From Verticillium longisporum (Eukaryota > Ascomycota > Sordariomycetes > Glomerellales > Plectosphaerellaceae), in the NCBI GenBank assembly GCA_019188255.1, contig JAETXT010000009.1:1488001-1552000 (forward strand): a stretch of DNA of 64,000 nucleotides. Direction: 5' to 3'. The notes beneath the pieces were generated by a model. It made no database searches. It was not told the DNA's origin and worked only from the letters and a program-made list of their open reading frames with translations. This document shows, piece by piece, positions 48,681 through 60,998 of the stretch; positions within the stretch are counted from its first letter, which is position 1; every line of letters begins with the position of its first letter. Position numbers and translations under genes: made by a program.

Positions 48681-49559
48681 ATGGCGAAAGAGCGGAACTT
48701 CAATCCAGTCCAGGCCCAGCGCAAGGCCGATAAGGCCAAAGCTATCAAGAAAGGTGTGATCATGTGCCCCCTTTCCGCGACAACAAACGAAACTTGAAAG
48801 CTCACACGTCACAGGAAAGTCAGAGGTCCAGAACCGTCGGAACGAAAAACTTGCGCGCCGCAACCCCGATCGCATCCAGAAACAGATCGATGACCTCAAA
48901 GCCATCACCACCAATGGCGCCAAACTATCTCGCCACGAGGAGCAAGTCCTCGAAGGTCTCGAAAAGGAACTTCGCGCAGTAAAAAGGCGCGAGAAGCCAT
49001 GGGGGACGCTGCTCCTTCTTTCGGTCGAGGCTTTTCAGGACGTGATCATACAGGTCCGGGAGGCGGTGTTTTGGGCAAGAGGCGGCGTGGCACGCAAGCT
49101 GCTTCAAGTGATGACGACGACGACGAAGTCCCAGAGGACGTCAAGCGTATCCCCATGCCGCGAGATACGCCGCCTCCGATTCCCAAGGATGTCATGGATG
49201 CTTGGTGGGCGCGGCGACGTGCGCGGCGGCAAGCAGATCGACAGGAGGACGAAGGGGCAGATTCACAACCACGGAAAGCAGGAAGACAGACAGCACACAG
49301 CGAAGCCCCTGCCGTCGAAGCAAGGACCGTGTACGAAGCGAAACCGGTCGTTCGCAATCTCCAAAAGGAGGCCGTCTCGGCCTTCGTGCCCAGTGTCGTC
49401 AGAGCAAAATTGGACAAGAGCAAAGGGCGGGGTGGGCTGATGGAGCCAGAAGAAGCCAGTCAGCTGGAGAAAGAGGGCTACTTAAGACCTCGAATAGAGC
49501 AGGGTGACTCTGTATCGCACAAAGCAACTGTAGAAGATGCAGCGGATGACGAGGGCTGA
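48681..49559 (+). CDS. WBP11-like pre-mRNA splicing protein (one apparent one-base deficit)
   Basis: The N-terminus (MAKERNFNPVQAQRKADKAK, then AIKKGKSEVQNRRNEKLARRN) is the WBP11/NpwBP signature, a nuclear Pro-rich splicing factor associated with Prp19-type complexes and PP1. Exons are 48681-48753 and 48815-49559 (intron 61 bp). A coiled-coil helix (RIQKQIDDLKAITTNGAKLS, HEEQVLEGLEKELRAV) is followed by Gly-rich SFGRGFSGRDH, acidic DDDDDE, and a Pro stretch (PMPRDTPPPIPKD). A conserved C-terminal block (AFVPSVVRAKL) ends the core. One base is lacking at the A5 run 48981-48985; adding it gives 272 residues with matching phases. It is shorter than animal WBP11, as in other ascomycetes. A Copia element is inserted 66 bp after the stop. 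Confidence 0.85.
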
Positions 49560-49620
49560 TAAAAGGCAAGGACAGGGGCTCCTACAAGACTTGGCAATGT
49601 GTTAGAACAGAACCTCACAA

Positions 49621-49625
49621 TATTA
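49621..49625. other. Left target-site duplication (TATTA) of the Copia element
   Basis: TATTA directly precedes the 5' LTR and is repeated at 54771-54775 after the 3' LTR. A 5-bp duplication is standard for LTR elements. Confidence 0.85.
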
Positions 49626-49778
49626 TGTTGGTGGTATTCGCCTGGGGCTTCCAGCGGTCACCTGATGCCAGGTGGCCTATGCCCTGGCACCTCCCTCCTA
49701 TAGCTTAGTTCTAGGCACCCTCCTGCCCTAGAGAATAGCTTCCGAATATAATACCTTTTCCTCCTTAGACCTCTAATA
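49626..49778 (+). repeat. 5' LTR (153 bp)
   Basis: It begins TGTTGGTGG and ends CTCTAATA (originally ending CA, by the TA/CA comparison with the other LTR). It differs from the 3' LTR at about seven sites, all transitions in CpA/TpG context. The sequence after it (GGTTATACGCC) is the place for a primer-binding site, but RIP blurs the tRNA match. Confidence 0.9.
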
Positions 49779-52700
49779 GGTTATACGCCCTTTTACGTAC
49801 TACGTAGTATCGTTAATATTACGATTTTTATATTATTATTAATAGCTTTATTTCCTCTATTTAAAGGTATTATTATTATCTATTTTAAGTAAGATTTACT
49901 CCTTTACGATAAACGTTATTCTTACTAAACTACTCGACGATATTAAGCTACGATAGCTCGTCCTTAGCTCTTTACCTATATCGACCGCTTAATTAGCGAA
50001 TCGAACCTCCGCTCTTAGTAATTTAATATTATTAATCTACTTAAACGAGACCGCTATCTTTAATTTCTTTATTCGATAATCCTACCTCTTATTAACCCTA
50101 ATACCCTAGAGGTATAGTACGAGAAGAGGGTAATAGTAATAAGTACTCTTTCTGCTACTATTAATCCTACTCTCCTTAATCGCTTTAAGGGTAGAGGTTA
50201 GGATATAAAAGATCGAAACCCTTATAAGCTATAGGATATAATCTATTAAATAATTCTTAAGGTCTTATTAGATATTATTATAGATCTTATTTATAAATTC
50301 TATAAAATTAAAGCTAGTAATTTTCTAACCTTTTATACTTATTTAGCTTATATTTAAACCCTTTAATATTATTTTATAGAGATCTATAATATCGATTTAT
50401 TTATATTCGTTTATATACTCCTTAATAATATTTATAATTAATATTTTATATTATTCGAGAAATATATTATAATAAAGGTCTATAATTAATATAATATTAT
50501 AGCTAATATTATTTATAAGGCTAATAATTAAGAATCTATCCTTAACTCTATAATTACTATATAGGGTATTAATAATCGAAGCTAGAAAAAGGGTAATTCT
50601 ATATTTATTATTATTTTAAATATTAATAAGAAGTAAGTTATCCTATTTACTTTTACTATTTTAAGGAAAGTAAGGAACTATTTAACTATATCCCCTCTAT
50701 TTATTTCCTTCTTAAGAAGAATATATTATCGAAGTAATCTAGCGAGTTCCGCGATAAAGCTATTAAGGCTATTAGGGCTTATTATTACGATACCTCTTAT
50801 TAAAGCTCTTCTAATAATATTAATAAGTAAATTATTATTACTTCCTCTAATATTACTCGTTAAAACTCTATTATTTATTTAGTAATATCTTATTATACCT
50901 CTTTAATAGCTAAGATTTATAGTTAAGATATAATTATCCTCGATTTAGGTAATAACGTTAATATATTTAATAACTTCGCTTAGTTCTTAATATATATTAA
51001 GAATACTTTATTTCCTAAGATTAATATAGTTAACGGTTAGGCTATTAAGCCCTTTAATATTAAAAGTATATTCTTCTAAGTCCAGGACCTTATAGATCCT
51101 ATTAAGGCTATTAACTAGATTATTTATAATATTAGATATCTCCTTAAAAGCCCTATAAACTTACTATTACTAGGCTTTCTTAATCGTTTAGGGATTAAAT
51201 ACGATTTCCGTACTAAGTTTATAATATATACCGCTAACGCTACTTAATTAATAAGAACTATTTAGGAATAGAGTATTATAATAATACTAATTCTTACCTT
51301 TATTTACTTTCTTATTAAGATTATTTATAATATAGCTATTATTACGATAAAGTTTAAGAAAGTAATTCTTTTCTATATTATATATAAATACTTTCTTTAT
51401 ATTAGAAAATAGTATATTATTAATATTTATATAAAAGTTAATATCCTCTTCGATTATTAAGAAATATATAACTTTAATTACGAGGCCTATTATTTAGCTA
51501 AGAGTACTAAGGTCGTAAATCGCTCTATTACTTATCTATCCTTAGCCCCTAGCTATAAGGTCTTTATAGATCTTATTAACTATAAGCCCTCGAATCTTAA
51601 AGATAGCTTTTATTATACCTTCTATATTATTAATTATTATAGTAGCTTCTATTAAATCTATTTTATAAAGACTAAGACTAAATAAGAGATTTACTTCTAT
51701 ATTAAAAGGTTTATTTATTATTTTAAGGCCTCTATTAGTTTACTTATTATCTCTATTATTTACGATAGAGGTAGCGAATTCGATAACCTTAACGTTAAGA
51801 TAATATTAGCTAAGGAGGGCGCTTTATTCTATTTATCTATATTTAATACCCTAGCTTAGAATAGCTTTATAGAATATACTAATCGTAGTATTTTAGAAGC
51901 TATTTATATTATTATTATTATAATAGGATTACTTATTAATCTATAGCCCTATACTATTAAGACTATAATAGAAATTATTAACCTATTATTTATATTATCG
52001 AACCCTTATAATAAAGCTCCTTAGGAATATCTTACTAGCTTCCTTAGCCTTCTTAAGGAATAGTAAATGCCCTATATTTAATATTTATATATATATAGCT
52101 ATATTACTTATATATATAAGAAAGGCATTCTCCGCCCCCTATATACTAATAAAATAGAAGCGTAAGCCTAGAAGGGCTTCTTTATAGGATTCGATAATCC
52201 TTATAATTATATCTTTAATATCTATATTCCTAAATATAATAGTATTATCTGTTATTAAGATATATATTTCTTTAAAGGCTAATATAAAGCTACCCTTAAT
52301 CTCCTTAAGAATATTAACGGATATAAGTATAATACTATCTTTATAGATTATAATATCTCTAAATTTATTAATATCCCCTTTTATAAAGCTATTAAATAGC
52401 TTATTATTAAGTACCCTAAGGCTAAGGAAATTATTAACTTAGAGCCTCCTAAATTACGTATTTAATAGGAATATACTCCTCCTCCTAATTACGAATTAGT
52501 CCCTCTATCGATTTAACCTCATCCCCTAGAGACCTAGATTTAGCCTCGTCCCCTAGAGACTTAGATTCACGACTCTACTATTAACTTAGAGACGAGCTCC
52601 TCTTCTATTAACTCTATTAAAATTAACGAAATACTTCCTATAAAGGTAGCCTTATTATATAGGGAGTCTCTAGACCCTCTAGCGGAATACGTATTATCGC

Positions 52701-54617
52701 CTCTTCGTACTATAGCGCTTCCGCCTCTTTATAAGTCCGTATATAATGCTCCTTATATTATAGGTTAATATATTAAAACCTATATTAACGATTTATCCCT
52801 AAGCGCTAAGACTCTATTCCTCGTAGAATAAGCTATTTATATAAATATTAATATTCTCGATACTCTAATTAAGCCTCTCCTAGCCTATTCTATAGCCTAG
52901 GCCTACTCTATAATATCGGATATCGATATTCCGAAGATTATTAACGCTACGAAGAAAGATCCTAATTAATATCTCTAAAAACTAGCTTTTAATAAATAAA
53001 TTATTAACTTATTTAAGTATAAGACCTAGACCCTAATAGACCCCCCTATTAGTACTAGGGTCCTCTTAGGAATATAAGTTCTTAATATAAAGACTTCCCC
53101 TTAGTAATTTCGTACTAAGTAAGTAATCTATAATAATCGTTAATTAAGCTAGTAGGCCGCGTAGGACCTCTACGCTATAGTTATTTACTTAGTTTTAGTC
53201 CGCTTATTCTTCGCTTTTATTATTTACTTAGACCTTTAATTTATTATTATCGACTTCGATAATATGTTTCTTATAGCCCCTACTCTTATTAATATTTATA
53301 TATTTATTTAGTAGCTTTATAGATATAAGGATAGTATTAATAAGGTTTATCGTTTTAATAATACCCTTTATAAGCTTCGCGAAACTCCCCTTTAATAGTT
53401 TTAATTCCTATTTAAGAAGCTAAATAAACTAGGCTATATTTACGTTATAGGGAACCTATATCTCCTATATAATAAATATACTAGAGTTATCCTATTAATA
53501 TATATTAATAATATTACTATTACTAGGCCTTCTACTAAGGCTATTAAAGGAGCTATCTAGATATTAAAATTAATCTATAATTTTAAGGAAATATTAATTA
53601 TTAATAAATTTATTAATATATATATTACTTATAATACTAAGAAGGGCTTTATTTTACTATATTAATACGAATATATTTAGAAGATATTATAATACTTTAG
53701 CTTTAATAAAGTTAATCTAATTAAGACCCCTTAAGCTTTAAGCTCTTTACTTCCTTATCTAGATATTACCTTATACGACCCTTAAATATTAAAGAAATAC
53801 TAAGAGATAATAGGTATTTTTAACTATCTTAGCTATAATACCCGCCCTAATATTAGCTTTAATATCTTAAAGCTCTATAAGGGGAATAATAGACTAATTA
53901 ATAAATACTTTATAGCTATTAAATATATATTTTATTACCTTAAAAGCACCCTCTTACTTAGAATTAAGTATTATAAGTACGTTAACGTTAAGCTCTTTAT
54001 TATAAATAATACCTTATATAATAATTATTATAGTCGTACTTTTATAGGAGGATATATAGTCTTCTTTATTAATAGCCCTATAGCCTAGAAATTATATAAA
54101 TAATAATTTATTACTCTTAGTACTTTAGAAGCTAAATTTATTAATCTTATTCTTATAGGTATTACTCTAAACTAGATTAAGGATATTATAGCGGCTTTTA
54201 AGGTATAGATTCCAAGGCCTCTCGTCTTATTAATAGATAGCTAGAATATTCTAGTAATTACCCTTAACCCTTTTAACGCTATATATATTCGCTATATCGA
54301 TATTTAATATAAATAGGTTTAGGAACGTATTACTATAAGCGACTTTAAGCTTCGCTACGTACTTTCTACTAAAATGCCTATTAACGAATTTATAAAGGGC
54401 CTTAACCTCGAGAAGTATATAGAATTCACTTACTAATTACGCCTTATTAACGTAAACTAAGTTAGCTACTATTACTATATTAATCCTAGGCTTCTAATTA
54501 GCCGGGAGATTATATTTTTAGAGTACTAGGATTAGGAAAGAGGCCTATTACGAGGTGCCTATGGGGACTCTTATAGACCTAATAGCTAATACGCCTTAGA
54601 TAGTGCTTATAGGGGGG

Positions 54618-54770
54618 TATTAGTGGTATTCGCCTAGGGCTTCCAGCGGTCACCTGATGCCAGGTAGCCTATGCCCTGGCACCTCCCTCCTATAGCTTAG
54701 TTCCAGGCACCCTCCTGCCCTAGAGAATAGCTTCCGAATATAACACCTTTTCCTCCTTAGACCTCCAATA
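54618..54770 (+). repeat. 3' LTR (153 bp)
   Basis: It begins TATTAGTGG and ends CTCCAATA. It aligns to the 5' LTR without gaps and retains many CA and TG dinucleotides in its first 110 bases, in contrast to the interior of the element. Confidence 0.9.
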
Positions 54771-54775
54771 TATTA

Positions 54776-57368
54776 TTCTAACATCCTGAATATATTCTAT
54801 GATTTCGTCTTGAGGTTTAAATGTTCCATGTGGATAATGATAAAATTCGGGTCTCGTTGAGCATCACCCAGAGACTAGATTGTAGCCTGTCCACTAGACC
54901 CCAGGCCTCGTCGTTGAGGTTACCTACCTATACCTTGGTATGGTATGCCCGGGTGCCCCGTGTCTCTCATGCGAAGCTATCAAGCTACTTTAGAGCTGGA
55001 AAAAGACCAAAACACGGCCTAAGGACTTGAAACCTCAATCATGTAAATGACCAGTGTCGTCGGAGGCATGCGCTGTCGCGAGCTCTACATACCTAGGCAC
55101 CTTATCTTTTGGAAACTGGGAAATAGATCAGGCAATCTTTAAATGGGCAGTTGGGAGTAGGGAGCATGACCGACCCACCAACGACACGGAGCTGAGCCCG
55201 TCTGAGCGTTCGTCATGATTGGCCAGATCCACTCCACATTCCTCCTATTGTCACCCCAGGTCCCTCTTCTTCCATCCAACATACAATCCCCTCGTCAACT
55301 ATTGGAGTACGACATCGATGACAGCTTCGTCGTCATCGTTCCCCTTCCATGTCTTGCTACGATGTTACTACGGCCAAGGGTTCTACATACACAGTCGCTG
55401 CGACCGTCTCGGTTGGCCATGAACCCGAACTTGGGATCGCCACCGTTATACAAAAGTCGCAACAGTCCTCGTTGGCTTTTTCGTCAGTCTGATTGTTTGC
55501 CATCGATCACTTGATCCGTTTGCCTTGACTGCGGCCTCTAGCATCGCCGCGAGCTTTCGATCTCAACACCTTCCTCGCAGTTTCCTCCAGCGATACCACC
55601 ATGACATCCAGTGCGATGGCCCCCTCCTCAATCCACATGGTTCTGACATCAAGCTCCGCAAATTCGTTGACGAAGTTGGCCTCGCGGCCACCCGTCTGAC
55701 TGCTTTCGATACCTTGGCTTTTCGAACAGAGCGCAGCGCCACGATCTTCCGCTATGCTGGTGTATAGTGGAGCTCTTTCAGCATGTTGCTAGGAAGATAC
55801 CCCGGCTTGTGCGATGCCTACAGGCAGTCAGCCGTGCCGCCGATCGATTCTCATCTCGATATTTAATCTATCAAAGGCGTCCGAACGTCAAGAATCTCCA
55901 GAAAACCTCGGCTGTGTGCCGGACACTTGGTCCGGGAGGATACGCGCTTTGGTTCACGACTGCTCAGATTCGACCATTCTCGACCTCCGGCGAAGAAGAA
56001 TTTCAAGTACGACTGAAACTCCACAGACATATTCTCGGGAAACTCAAACTGTCAGACCAAGGATAACGCGTGCTCGACCATGAGCTGCGGTACCTCTGGT
56101 TTCTCTGTGCAACGTCCGACATACCGAACACAACATCCTCAATGCCTTCCTTCGTGGCATGATCGACAAGACTAGTCAGGCATGTCTACCCACAAGTCAC
56201 ATTGTCTTGCGGTGCTAGAAGAGACTTGAGTGTAGCTAGCCCCTATCTTTTCATGTTCACCGTCAACTACTAAGACCCGACAAGCAGCGAACCGACAACG
56301 AAGACAACAACAGGTGCAAACCTGGGATCCATGGTATCGTTGGGAGAATGGCACCAGAACGGCGCCGTCTTAGGTAGTCCCTGTCTCATTGAACCAATGA
56401 GCAAGTATCGACACAACGAAGACCAGAGCATCGAATTGGGAGCACCTCGGCAATGTTATGGGCTGCTAGGTCATGGATTGACTGGCATCAAACCGCCAAA
56501 ACCCACCATGTCACCTGAGATTACACTCATGAGACGGACATTTCAGTGGTAGGCGTTTCCCGCACAACCTCATCTCAAGACAACGCATTCAATCTTGAGT
56601 CAAAAAGCTTAGACAAATTGACTAACTCTTTGATAGATTGTCTAGTCGGCATGTTACCGTCGAACCCAGCCGCATCTTAATCGGCGACTCGGGCAGCAGC
56701 CCGCCCCCAACTGGGCTGTGCCATCATGTTTGAGTCCAAACCCCTCAATATGCTTCGGAACTGGTCCCGCCACCGCGCCTCTTTTGACAGCCACCCTGCG
56801 CGGTCAATTACCCCGTCATCATGGCGACAGAGTGACGCACCGAACCTTGCTGGCTTCAGTTCCACTCACCTCAGTCATGTGACATATGCAGCTCTCCAGC
56901 TGTCCGGATGGTTTTCTCCGATTCCGTGCGGAATCCAGACGCGGCGTTTTATACTGGGAGAAAAGCCATGTACGGTCTCTCGCTGTCCCGTTCGCGCCTC
57001 CAGTTGAGGTAAAGCTGCGGCCCCACAGCTTGAAACGCTCTCATACGGAGAAAGTTTCTGTGTCAGGAAGCGCGTTCTGCCTTGCCGGTAACTGAGCCAT
57101 GTCAGCTATAACACGTTTGGTGTTGCTGTATGTTGTTCAAAGCCCTTCTGAAGATGTGCATGGGCTCTTTGCCCCTCATACTGGACAGGTCAATGCGGGG
57201 CCAGCACGCAGTCTCTTATTGGCCACCGATGGGATAAGAGCAGCGAGCCTGAGAAACAGCTTTGGACCACCCGTCACCGCGCCCAATCCCACGTCTCATA
57301 CCGGGCCAGTCGCTTCAACGAGGTCTGACTGTAACGGAAAACACCGACGAAATTCCCCGCAAGCGACC
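54776..57368. other. Gene-poor region, possible decayed membrane protein
   Basis: An open stretch from 55423 to 55767 lacks an ATG but encodes one likely transmembrane segment (VATVLVGFFVSLIVC) and a soluble tail (IKLRKFVDEVGLAATRL). It then meets a TAG, with coding-like sequence continuing in changing frames to about 56080. No family is recognised. It could be an exon of an unresolved gene or a remnant. Nothing else is supported up to the Zn2Cys6 gene. Confidence 0.4.
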
Positions 57369-58214
57369 ATGAAGCCCTACCGCGAGCTTCTGCCTGCTAA
57401 CGCGAGCGTTGCGGACGATGCCGACCCAGCGGAGGCGTCATCTACTTCCTCCATCTCGAGTAGCAAGAAGCGTGCTCCGCAGACCAAGGTGGCATGTTCT
57501 GCCTGCCGCCGCAAGCGAACAAAGTGCGATGGGGGTCGACCTGTATGCTCGACCTGCGCCGCCACGACTCGCCGGTCGGCTGAGGAATGTGAGTATGATG
57601 TCGACCCTGACCTCACTCGAACGGCTGCTCTCAAGAAGAAGAATAGCGACCTACTTCGCCGTAGCCGTCTCTTGGAACAGCTCTTCCATCTACTGACTCT
57701 ACGCACCGAAGATGAGTCAATCGCAATCATTCGCCGAATGCGTACGACCAATCTGGACGAGGATATTGAAAACCTGATCAGCTTCATCAAGAGCGGTGAT
57801 TTGCTCATCATGTTTCACTCTGCAGAGTCCGGTTCCAAAGACGTCGAAGCCGCCAACCCTGCCGCTGCTGGAGACGTGGACCCCGGTGCAGCACGAACCT
57901 CGTCCGACGAAGCTACTGCCTTACTTGAGACTTTGTGAGCAGCTTTCCCCGGCGCATGCGGCTCTCACGCTTCTATTTACTGACCAGGGCACCTCAGATT
58001 TGCCTCTATAGCAAAACTTGATCAGCACTCGCGAGCGTCTGTCCTCTCGAAGCTCAGATCACGCATCAATGAGCTCGACGCCGAGACTGGGCTAGACCGG
58101 TCAGCAACGAACGTACTGAAATCACCATCTATAGACACCACGCAGTCTTTGGTATCAGAAATTGGAACTGCAGTGCAACACACAGAAACAACTCCAGCGG
58201 CACCACGAAGGTGA
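57369..58214 (+). CDS. Zn2Cys6 (C6) transcription factor, short or truncated
   Basis: Exons 57369-57934 and 57998-58214 (intron 63 bp) give 260 residues. The binuclear cluster KVACSACRRKRTKCDGGRPV followed by CSTCAATTRRSAEECEYD lies at about 41-78, and a short Leu-rich helix follows (LLRRSRLLEQLFHLL). This matches Zn2Cys6 regulators of accessory pathways. Such factors usually have 500-800 residues with a middle homology region, which is missing. The frame stops at TGA (58212-58214) but stays open for another 63 codons in the same frame to 58404. So the stop may be a point mutation or sequence error, or the gene is decaying. The ATG at 57369 is preferred over one at 57099 because the intervening sequence is not protein-like. 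The MFS gene downstream could be a target, but that is a guess. Confidence 0.6.
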
Positions 58215-59454
58215 AGGGCACCAAACATATCCGTTAAAACCGACAGTCCCGTGCCGGTCCGCTGGGGCAACCCGGTGTCTCCCCCCTTTCGGAGGCATAG
58301 ATATGCGCGCAAGACTAAATCCATGACGGTTGAAGACAATGTCGACTGGCCAATCATCATTCTTTGGCAACGTCCAACCATGAGTAACTCGGCACCGACA
58401 AAGTGAGAGGAGGAGCAAGCGGCACTACACTGGAATGGCATTGCAAGGTGCTATGTGGGGTTGCCGCAGGCATGGTTCGCTGGGTTGGCCCCACGAGACA
58501 ACGACTGAGAATGTCCGCCGAGGTCTCGAGTATCACGTCAGCCAGCTTCTCGGTCCATTGAGCGTGTAGCATCAAGTATAACACTGCGGCTGGATCAGTT
58601 CTTTCTCGTGTGAGGGCAGGATTCAAGCCATTCAGATGCGAATACGTAGGAAACCATCTGGGCATAATTAAGGATATTTCAACGGGCTAGTAGCGCAGGG
58701 CATCTGCGCAGCTGGTCGACAATCACCACGCGGGGTGTCAACAAGGATGGTTCTTTCAGTCAACGCATATTACACACAACAACAAGCACCCATGTGAGGC
58801 GAACGTAGTGTTGTCACCTGGCAGAACATCATGAATGGTAAACTGAGCGAGCAATCAACTAGCCGGAAGGTGAAAAATTCCGAACAAGGGCCTGGGGTTC
58901 AAGTAGCGTCATCAATAGCCCACGTTTGGATGGTTAGCGGAACAGCCCGATTGGACACGGCACGGCGTGATCGAAATTCCGCAGGAGGAACTCTGAAGAG
59001 GGGAAACACCATCACTACCCTGGTGATCCAGGCCATGCCGTCCGATAGCTTTCTAGTCAAATGCACCCCGGCCGGGGCGGATCGTTCTCCCCAGGCCTGG
59101 CCCAAGAGCATCGGATTTAGTGCGGATGCCGGGTGAATTTGGAGAAGGAGGAGGTGAGGGGGGAAGAGGTAGTAGGGGGTGGGAAAGCCGCTTAGCCATA
59201 GCGTTTGCCTGCCGGTAGACCCCCCTTACCCATGTCGGCCTGAACCGTCCGCACCGCCGGTAGGTTCATCTATATATATACCCATCGGTCGAAACATGTG
59301 GTGCAACATTGGACCAGTCTGGTTGTCTGTCTGCTGCTGCTCGGTGATATCTGAGGGCTTTTTGAGCGTCCAGATCAACAAATAAGCTTTGATTCACGGA
59401 GCAGAAAATCTGCCCCTTGGGCCATACAACCCCCTGGAATCGCCAAGAGGCGGA
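58215..59454. other. Intergenic between the Zn2Cys6 and MFS genes
   Basis: After the possible extension of the upstream frame to 58404, no coding signal remains. The last 250 bp hold the MFS promoter with a TATA-like run. Confidence 0.5.
59270..59281 (+). promoter_or_regulatory. TATA-like run upstream of the MFS gene
   Basis: TATATATATAC lies about 175 bp before the chosen ATG (59455) in otherwise GC-balanced sequence. The distance suits a core promoter, but the transcription start is not known. Confidence 0.35.
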
Positions 59455-60998
59455 ATGCGTATTCGGCTGGAGGTCGCTGACGATGCCGTCTCGGAGAACA
59501 CGCCGACGCAAACAACGGCGTATGGCAACATGACTGCTGTCCCTACGATAAGAGAAGAAGTGAGCAAAGAGATACCGTCATCGCCAAGCCGGGGACGTGC
59601 GGACTTGACGTCAGACCACTCTGTCACCGCCGACGAAGAAAGAGACATCATCAGGGACCCCGAGGGGCCAGACGAAGAGGTGTTCCCCGAGGGCGGTTTA
59701 CGGGCATGGCTTGTTGTACTGGGCTCTTGGTTGGCTCTTTTTTCGAGTCTCGGGCTGATGAACAGTCTCGCCGTGTTCCACAATTACATCGGCACCCATC
59801 AGCTGGCGAGCTACTCGCACGGCACCGTCGGCTGGATCTTTTCCGTATACACCTGGCTTTGTTTCGGTGGCGGTCTCTTCGTCGGACCACTCTTCGACAA
59901 ATATGGCCCTCGCTGGTTGATCTTGTCTGGGACGGTATGTCTGGTGGCGGCCGTCATGCTGCTCAGTATTTGTACTGGTTGGTCTTTCTGGTCGTGTCAT
60001 GACACCCGCCCCTCCTCCCCCCCATCTCTCGCGTGCCCCTGTCGGCTTGGCATCGAGCCACTTTGGCTGCTGACTTACTTACTCGCGTAGACTACTGGCA
60101 TTTCATGCTTGCCTTTGGCCTCCTGAACGGGCTTGGGGCGTCGCTCCTCTTTACACCTTCGATTGCGGCAGTTGGCCATTGGTTCAAGGAGCGGCGTGGG
60201 CTGGCGACGGGCGTGGCGTCGTCCGGGGGGTCAATCGGTGGGATCGTATTCCCGCTGGCGCTCAATGGGCTCCTGGGCAGGCTGGGGTGGGCGTGGACGA
60301 TCCGCATCATCGGCTTTATCTGCCTGGCGTTCTGCGGCACGGCGAACCTGCTGATCCGGTCGAGGTTGCGGCCGGCGCTCAACGCGACTGCGCGCCCCGA
60401 CTTCCGCATACTGCGAGACACGGCGTTCGCGCTGACGACGGCGGGAATCTTCCTGCTGGAACTCGCGCTCTTCATTCCCATCACGTACATCTCCAGTTAC
60501 ATGGTGCACGAGGGTTTCAGTACAGACCAGGCGTACCAGATCCTAGCCATCCTCAACGCGGCAAGCGTTTTCGGTCGAGTGCTGGCGGGATGGTGGGGAG
60601 ACGCGTTCGGGCCGTTCAACTCGAATATGCTCGCCGTCGTGCTCAGTCTGGTCGCGTGCCTGGGGGTCTGGCTGCCGGCGGGCTCGACGCTCGGCGGCAT
60701 TGTGGTGTTTGCGGTGCTCTTCGGCTTCGCCAGCGGCAACAACATCAGCATCAGCCCTGTGTGCATCGGGCGGCTGTGCAGGACGCAGAACTACGGACGC
60801 TACTATGCGACGACGTATACGCTGGTGGCATTTGCGTGTCTCATTGGCATTCCCATTGGCGGGGAGATCATCACGGCGACGGACGAGGAGTACTGGGGGT
60901 TGAAAATCTTCACGGGGGCCATGTACTGCACGTCTCTGCTGGCGCTCTGGGCGGCCAAGGTGGTGTGCGTCGGAAGGCGGGTGCTGGCGGTCTTCTGA
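59455..60998 (+). CDS. MFS transporter, monocarboxylate-porter (MCT/Mch) type
   Basis: Exons 59455-59977 and 60091-60998 (intron 113 bp, GTTGGT..GCGTAG) give 476 residues. A hydrophilic N-terminus of about 80 residues leads to FPEGGLRAWLVVLGSWLALF, the first helix motif of fungal MCT-like transporters. The MFS loop 2-3 motif appears as GPLFDKYGPRWLILSGT, and the second half has GRVLAGWWGDAFGP in the equivalent loop. About twelve membrane segments can be counted. Yeast relatives include the riboflavin transporter Mch5, but most fungal members have unknown substrates, often near secondary metabolism genes. In-frame ATG 59530 is an alternative start. There is no frame break. It lies 1.2 kb after a Zn2Cys6 gene on the same strand. 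Confidence 0.87.

Larger units (their letters stand above)
49626..54770 (+). mobile_element. Ty1/Copia-type LTR retrotransposon, RIP-degraded
   Basis: A 5145-bp element is bounded by 153-bp LTRs and TATTA duplications, with AGGGGGG (polypurine tract) at 54611-54617 just before the 3' LTR. The interior is very AT-rich and almost lacks CA and TG, as expected after heavy RIP, and no open frame of about 60 codons survives on either strand. On the plus strand, relics appear in the order integrase (near 51770-52040), reverse transcriptase (near 53340-53560, with tyrosine-valine-Asp-Asp changed to TATATTAATAAT-like codons), then RNase H (near 54020-54130). Integrase before reverse transcriptase is the Copia order. 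Trp TGG and Gln CAA/CAG codons now read TAG and TAA. Insertion was 66 bp downstream of the WBP11-like stop. It cannot move by itself. Confidence 0.9.

Noticed and set aside
59179..59385. 68-codon frame just upstream of the MFS gene as an upstream ORF
   Set aside because: It overlaps the TATA-like run, so it is more likely promoter than transcribed leader.
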